A stretch of DNA of 64,000 bases from Scalesia atractyloides (taxonomy: Eukaryota > Streptophyta > Magnoliopsida > Asterales > Asteraceae): NCBI GenBank assembly GCA_947069175.1, contig CAMTDV010000012.1, positions 36,922,341 to 36,986,340 of the forward strand, read 5' to 3'. A model generated the notes under the pieces. That model saw only the letters and a list, made by a program, of their open reading frames with translations, did no database searches and had not been told where the DNA came from. Made by a program: the position numbers and the translations under genes. This document shows positions 57,561 to 64,000 of this stretch, one piece after another; the stretch's first letter is position 1, and each line of letters starts with the position of its first letter.

Positions 57561-60500
57561 GAACGCTATAGAGGCTGTTAATGACAACAACGTCATAACA
57601 TGTACATTCCTCATTAATGACATATATGCTAGAGTACTTTTTGATTCGGGTGCAGATAAGTCTTTTGTAGACCATAAGATTAGTAAACTATTAAACTTAC
57701 CCATAAGAACTCTAGACATAACTTATGAGGTAGAACTTGCTGATGGAAATTTAAAGACAACATCTTCCATTCTTGATGGATGTTCTATATTCATTAAGAA
57801 TCATTCTATTCCTATCTCTCTTCTGCCAAATAAATTGGCAGGGTTCGATGTAGTCTTAGGCATGGATTGGTTATCCCATAACCAAGCCCGCATTACCTGT
57901 GATAAGAAACTCATCTAGATTAAAACCCCATCTGGTGAAATAATCACCATTCTTGGAGATTCACACTATGGATTGCAAGACAAGATATCATTATTCAAGG
58001 CATCCAAGTGTTTGGGGAAAAGTTGTGTCATTTACTTGGCACAAGTAACTATTAACTAGCCTAAGCCAAATATTGAAGACCTTCCAATCATCTCGGAATA
58101 TTCCGATGTCTTTCCTGAAGAATTACCCGGTCTACCTCAAGATAGGCAAGTGGAGTTCAGAATTGATATCCTACCTGGATCAGCACCTGTAGCTAGGGCT
58201 CCATATTGGTTAGCACCTATGGAAATGAAGGAATTGAGAATTCAATTGGATGAGATTTTAGAGAAAGGCTTTGTTCAGCCTAGTTCCTCACCTTGGGGAG
58301 CTCCTATTCTTTTTGTTAAAAAGAAGGAAGGTTCAATTTGCGGATGTGCATTGATTACCGCGAACTAAACAAGATAACAATCAAAAACTGTTATCCTCTG
58401 CCCAGGATTGATGATTTGTTCGATCAACTTTAAGGTGCTAGTTATTTTTCTAAGATCGATCTAAGATCAGGATATCATCAACTGAAGGTTAGAGATGAGG
58501 ATGTTCCTAAGACTACCTTCAGGACTCGTTATGGTCATTATGAATTCTTGGTGATGCCTTTTGGGCTCACAAATGCACCTGTAGCATTCATGGATCTTAT
58601 GAATAGAGTCTGCAAGCCGTATTTAGATAAGTTTGTCATAGTCTTCATAGACGACATACTTATCTATTCTCGTAATCAAGTTGATCATGAGAAACACCTT
58701 CGGTGCATCCTAGAATTGCTAAGACAAGAGAAACTTTATGCTAAGTTCTCTACATGCGAATTTTGGCTTAGAGAAGTCCAATTTCTTGGATAGGTTGTAA
58801 GTGAGCATGGTATCCAAGTGGATCCTGCCAAACTAGAAGCCATAATGAATTGGGAAGTACCCAAAACTCCATCGGAGATTCATAGCTTCTTAGAATTGGC
58901 TGGTTATTATAGGAGGTTCATTGAGAACTTTTCAAGAATAACCACTCCTTTAACTTTCTTGACCCGTAAGAATGTCAAGTTTGACTGGGGTCCAAAACAA
59001 CAAGAATCTTTTGAAGATCTAAAACACAAGTTGAGCAATGCTCCTGTGTTATCTCTACCTGAGGGTATTGAGGACTTTGTTGTTTACTGTGATGCCTCGC
59101 ACACTGGCATGGGTTGTGTGCTAATGCAAAAAGGCAAAGTGATTGCTTATGCATCACGACAATTAAAGGTGCACGAAAGGAATTACACCACCCATGATTT
59201 AGAGTTGGGTGTCATTGTAGTTGCACTTACGTTATGGAGACATTACTTATATGGTACAAAGTGTATTATATACACTAATCATAAGAGTCTCCAACATCTG
59301 TTCAATCAAAAGGATTTTAACATGAGACAACGCCGTTGGATGGAAACATTTAATGATTATGATTGCGAGATTCGATATCATCCCGGAAAGGCAAATGTCG
59401 TTGCATACGCCTTAAGTCGCAAAGAAAGGGTTAAACCTTTTAGGATTAATGCCAAGAGCATTGAGCTCAGAAATAACTTGAATGAAAAGCTATTAGACGC
59501 GCAAAAGCAAGCCCTGTTAGAGGCTAACATTCCTAATGAGAGATTAGGCGGAACTGTTGATCAGTTAACGCCTGGAAAGGATGGAATCCTTAGATTTAAT
59601 GGAATAATCTGGGTTCCACTCTTTGGAGGACTTAGAGATCTAATCCTCCAGGAAGCGCATAATACGAGATACTCAGTTCACCCAAGTGGTGAAAACATGT
59701 ATCAAGATTTGAAAAGAAATTATTGGTGGATGGGTTTGAAGAAATCCATAGACGATTATGTAGCTAAGTGTTTGACGTATTCACAAGTTAAAGCTGAACA
59801 TCAGAAACCATCAGGACTTCTATAACAACTGGAGATTCCCACTTGGAAATTGGAAATGGTAACCATTGACTTAATTACCAAGTTACCTAAGACCAAACAT
59901 GGTAATGACACGATTTGGGTAATTCCGACAAATTGGCTATGTTGTATGTGGACAAGATTGTGTCTCTACACGGTGTGCCGGTGTCTATAGTATCTGATAG
60001 AGATACTAGATATACCTCTCACTTTTGGAAAAGTTTCCAACAATCTTTAGGCACAAGATTAAACTTTAGTACGGCTTACCATCCACAGACTGATGGTTAG
60101 AGTGAGCGTACTATCCAGACTTTGAAAGACATGCTTAGAGCATGTGTGATTGATTTAGGTGGAAGTTGGGATGACCACTTACCCCTAATAGAATTCTCCT
60201 ATAATAATAGTTATCATACAAGCATCAAGGCTGCTCCTTTAGAGGCCTTCTATGGGAGAAAAATGTCGAAAGCCCGTGTTGTTGAGCGAAAGTTGGGGAA
60301 GCCCAACTATCAGGACCGAAGATTGTCCTGGAGACCACGGATAAGATTGTACAAATCCGTGATCGTCTCAAGGCTGTCCGAGATAGGTAGAAGAGCTATG
60401 CTGACAAGAGGCGTAAACCTCTTAAGTTCAAAGTAGGGGACAAAGTCATGCTAAAAGTATCACCTTGGAAAGGTTTAATGAGATTTGAAGGAAGGGCAAG

Positions 60501-60850
60501 TTAAGCCTAAGATATATAGGACCAATCGAGATAATCGAATGTGTCGACACTGTAGCTTATAAGCTTAAGCTGCCCGGGGAGATTAGTGGAATTCATGATG
60601 TGTTACACATCAGTAATCTTAAGAAATGTCTAGCCGATGAGTCGCTAGCAATGTCACATCATGATGTGCAAATTGATGAAAACCTGAGGTTCGTTGAAAA
60701 ACCAATTTCGATCGAGGATCGACATGTTAAGAAGCTCCGAAGGAAATTATACCTATAGTGAAGGTTAGGTGAGATGCCCTACGAGGCCCCGAGAATACAT
60801 GGGAGGTTGAGTCCACTATGCGACAAAAGTACCCTCATCTTTTTGAATAA
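57559..60850 (+). pseudogene. Gypsy pol polyprotein (PR-RT-RNaseH-IN), inactivated
   Basis: Domains in order: aspartic protease (LFDSGADKSFV, 57640s; LGMDWLS), reverse transcriptase (ELPGLPQDRQVEFRIDILPG, WGAPILFVKKK, MCIDYREL, catalytic FIDD in VIVFIDDILIYSR), RNase H (VYCDASHTGMGCVLMQKGKV, ALSRK), integrase zinc finger (AHNTRYSVHP...CLTYSQVKAEH; the second Cys is Tyr), core (TIDLITKLPKT, VSDRDTRYTS, SERTIQTLKDML) and C-terminus (VAYKLKLPGEISGIHDVLHI, YPHLFE). Stops include 57916-57918, 58791-58793, 59823-59825 and 60098-60100. There is a frameshift near 58340 and an in-frame-looking loss of the RLTKSAHF-type segment near 59920. It is clearly dead. Confidence 0.9.
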
Positions 60851-60872
60851 AATCTCGAGGTCGAGATTTCTT

Positions 60873-60887
60873 TTAAGGGGGTGAGGA
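60873..60887 (+). other. Gypsy polypurine tract
   Basis: TAAGGGGGTGAGGA immediately precedes the 3' LTR start TGTAACACC. Confidence 0.85.
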
Positions 60888-63800
60888 TGTAACACCTCGT
60901 AAAAATCGTGTCCAATAATATAGTGACACGTGTCGTATTTTTTTATATAAGTTTACTAAAGACTAATAAGGATTAAAGGTGTCAACATGCTCAAACTAAC
61001 TCTCTGAGTGACCTTCTGATGTCAACATGCATAAACCGAGCCTCTGAGTGACCATTAGTGTCAACATGATTAAAACTTTACCTCTGAGTGACCATTAGTG
61101 TCAACATGCTTAAACTTAGCCTCTGAGTGACCATTAGTGTCAACATGCTTAAACTTGGCCTCTGAGTGACCATTTGTGTCAACATGCCCAGCCTCTGAGT
61201 GACATCGGAGTCAACATGCTTACACTAAGCCTCTGAATGATCCTTTACAAAGTCCTAACTCTCACACGAGCCACTTGTTGGACGAGAGGGATTAATCCTA
61301 TGTATATATAAAAGTTGGATAATGGAGGGGTTAAAAGTGTCAACATGTTAATTTATACCTCTAAGTGACCTTTAAACGAACCGAGAGCTCGACAATGTCC
61401 GGGCATAATCCAGGGTACGCCAAATATTGGCTACGGAGGGCTAAATATGCTATAAAAGTTATAGGAATTTAATAAGTCAAGGGGCTAAATGTGGCAAGTT
61501 TTGAAAGTTACTGTGAGGCGCTCGCGGGTCGCAAGAGGCACAGGCCTGGGCTCTCGTGGGGCGTGAGAGGGCTGTGTCTACAGAAAATTTGCTTGGCCTC
61601 CACACATGTTGCCAAAAACCATTTGATTCGAAACTAGGGACCTCCAAACTGCTATGCCACTTTTAGGACACTTGTAAGCTCCCTCTAGCACCCCCTAACA
61701 CCTGGCATCACCTCCTTCAAGCTCTCCAACTATAAATAGGTGCCAATGTTCACCACTTGAACTTGCACCTTTCTCATTCTTCACTCTATCTCTCTCCTCT
61801 AGAAGTTCCTAATTGAAAGGGGCATCCAACTTAGATCTATGTCATCCTAGGAATCACTTGCAAGTGTTCCTTTCTCTTGCATTTTCGTTTATAGGCTTTT
61901 ATAGCCAAAAGTCAAGCATTTTACGGAAAACTCCTTGACTTTCGTTAAGACCATTATGGTCCAGCCATTGTTCGTAAGGAACATCGCTAAGTGCTCGTAA
62001 TAAGGTAGGTGTTAATACATATAAAGGGCACCTCCTAAAGATCACGTTTGCTAGACCAATTGACGGGTCAAAGTTTTAATATTAAAAAGTCAAACAGGCC
62101 ATTTTTCAGAAATATTATAATATTAGTGTATATATGTTTTGAAACATGTTTTGACACTTAAACAAGTTGGTAATAATTATTAGAACATTGAGAACACATT
62201 CGGCTCGTCAAGTTTGACTTCTTCTTTGACTTTTGATTCTGACCCGATTTAGATTAGTTAGCTGCTAATCTAAGGTTGCATTATGATCGTAATATGATGT
62301 AGCATAACCCCATGAGGTTATATTACATGATCATAATCAGAATCTGAGTTTATGCACAAGTTCCACAATTATGCCATTTTGATAAAAATGCCCTTTTTAC
62401 ATATAATGAGGTTTAATTGATAACGAACTTGAAAATGAATTACCTACTGATGTCATATCATAAGTAGGATTAATGGGATGTCAAATCAGATTGTATACTG
62501 AGTTTACGTACAAGTTCTTGTATTATGTCGATAAATGACGATAACGCCCTTGTGGCACATAAAATGGTTTTAATCGTACCTTTTCATAATAAATATTTTA
62601 CCTACTAATATGTTATATTACAAACATATATAAAACAATTAAACTTGGTCTTAACATGAGTTTTTACTAAACTTCGCACATATCGTCATTTTACGACATA
62701 AGCGCCGTTTCGGCGCATAGTATGGTTTTAAACCATATTTGTCAACCAAGACTTGTTACCTAGTGATTTTAAAACTTATTTAAAATATTTTTACATTAGG
62801 TATATGATATAAAACTATGTGTAAAATGACCAAAATGCCCCTACGGTGCATAGTTTGGTCATATATGATAAATTACACATAAAATCATTATCTTACTGAT
62901 ATTATATCATAAATAAATTAATTTCCAGAATACTTATGATTATAACATTATAATACATTCAAGTTCCGTTTAAACGGTATATAATTACGAACACGCCCTT
63001 TTGAGGCATAGTTTCATTTTAAAACCTTAACGGGCATATAAGTTGATATCCTACTAATATTACAACTTATTTAAAGTATAATGGTATATAGAACTTGTCC
63101 ATGACTTATCCGGTTACCCGATATCGCTTATATGCGCGCGGTTAAGTATATGTAACTAGTTTGCGAAAATTAACCAAAACGGGTTTAACCTTGTCATTTA
63201 AGTCTCAAAATCCAGAATGTTTATGGTTTACCCATATTATACAAGTCATAGTACTTGTCGGGTTTAAACTACATTCTATCCGGTCGTCGTTTAATCTAGC
63301 GTATTATACCGTTATTGATCATGTACGGTAGTCTGTCTAAGTCTATGACTTGAATAAGACTGTTAGCATTTAATTGGTTAGCTTATGCCATAATCCAGAC
63401 TAGAGCCTTCCACTAAATGCTATCTGCACTTAGTTCATTTTGGATACGGCTGAGATATTAAATCTTGCATTTTAATCAAGACTAGCTCAGGTAAATACTC
63501 TCGACTTATTTTCCCTATACGGGCTTGGGGCACGGTAAATTATTACTGTTTGGTCGGAAATGGATCCATCGAATGCCGGATTGTGGCTAGTAGATCCGCA
63601 TATTCCGTTTTAATCAGTTTTTTTGATAACTTAAACATCGGGAGTTAATGACCGTGTCTTTGATATCCTCGGTTCATACATTAGATAATGGCAACGACCT
63701 AAGCGTGGGGTGTAGGCATACACCTGACAGGTGCTTATAAAATTTTTACCCACACTTGTTGGGGATAACTCCTTCGTGAGTTCATAAGTGGTGTGTACGT

Positions 63801-64000
63801 TAATCATGTCTTGGCCTTCGTACTAGGCCTTGTATGTATGGATAAACATGTGAATCTGTTAACAAGGTTACAATGTTGACTTTCCCAAGTTATAAAAGAT
63901 TTTTGTGCCATGTGCATTTAAAGCCATTTTCAAATGTTTTCAAAATGAGTCAATTGGGTGTATTTACTAGCGAAAGCTAATGTATTTTCAAAAGACTAAG
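60888..64000 (+). repeat. Gypsy 3' LTR, running off the window
   Basis: It is homologous to the 5' LTR from 60888 to 63443. From 63444 to the edge it continues as U5-like sequence with no counterpart in the truncated 5' LTR. No CA end or target duplication is reached. A TATA box (TATAAATAGG) is at 61731. Confidence 0.85.
61731..61737 (+). promoter_or_regulatory. TATA box, 3' LTR
   Basis: TATAAATAGG is in the same context as 52824 in the 5' LTR. Confidence 0.7.

Larger units (their letters stand above)
51978..64000 (+). mobile_element. Degenerate Ty3/gypsy retrotransposon, 3' LTR continuing past the window
   Basis: A long element with a 5' LTR (51978-54601, 3'-truncated), gag (from 54610), pol (protease, reverse transcriptase, RNase H, integrase, to about 60850), a polypurine tract and a 3' LTR from 60888. 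Integrase and C-terminal sequence fit a plant chromovirus-like gypsy lineage (inference). The U5 end of the 5' LTR, the primer-binding site and the gag start are deleted. Stops and frame changes run throughout. It inserted into the exon of an older ORF; the 5' flank pentamer is CTTCT but the 3' flank lies outside the window. Confidence 0.95.

Overview
This is a stretch of plant nuclear DNA. It is AT-rich and full of microsatellites, with intron-containing genes, plant GT-AG splice sites and layers of plant transposons. The retroelement families point to the daisy family (Asteraceae): LTRs that begin TGTAACACC, TGTCACACCC or TGTGACAACTGTCA, Ty3/gypsy polyproteins, and a gypsy-type 'transposase' ORF with a long coiled coil. 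That taxonomic call is inference from recalled families, not from a search. There is nothing prokaryotic or organellar, and I found no tRNA or rRNA gene.

Layout. 1-5.8 kb: intergenic repeats, a decayed small ORF with a TATA box (837-1139), and a fresh 431-bp tandem duplication (3601-4463). 5.8-11.8 kb: gypsy-type LTR material, including a 4.5-kb block bounded by TGTCACA/TGTGACA with a 27-bp minisatellite inside. 12-15.5 kb: MITE and hAT debris and the 3' end of a Copia element. 15.97-17.17 kb: a receptor-like-kinase pseudogene on the minus strand. 18.28-23.99 kb: a foldback MITE split by a complete 5.3-kb Mutator-like element (MULE). The MULE has 197-bp terminal inverted repeats, a perfect 9-bp target duplication, a plus-strand MuDR-type transposase and a convergent minus-strand GRF zinc-finger/membrane protein. 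24.53-28.97 kb: the one ordinary host gene, five exons of a conserved plant protein, carrying a single in-frame TAG. 29-36 kb: MULE, hAT and MITE remnants, minisatellites and degenerate retroelement ORFs. 36.5-44.2 kb: the 3' end of a gypsy element, whose 3' LTR is split by a gag-only Copia element (38223-43876, minus) flanked by a perfect CAATT duplication. 45.5-52 kb: an LTR fragment, then an older multi-exon gypsy-type ORF. 51.98 kb to the end: a degenerate Ty3/gypsy retrotransposon inserted into that ORF's last visible exon. Its 3' LTR runs past the window edge.

How the parts relate. Almost everything reflects nested transposition: MULE into MITE, Copia into gypsy LTR, gypsy into an older coding element, small MITEs into a Copia LTR and into a host intron. 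The most interesting system is the MULE. Its two genes converge from opposite TIRs, the layout of maize MuDR (mudrA/mudrB), but the second gene encodes a GRF zinc finger with a C-terminal hydrophobic segment. Both MULE genes are now broken although the TIRs remain about 98% identical.
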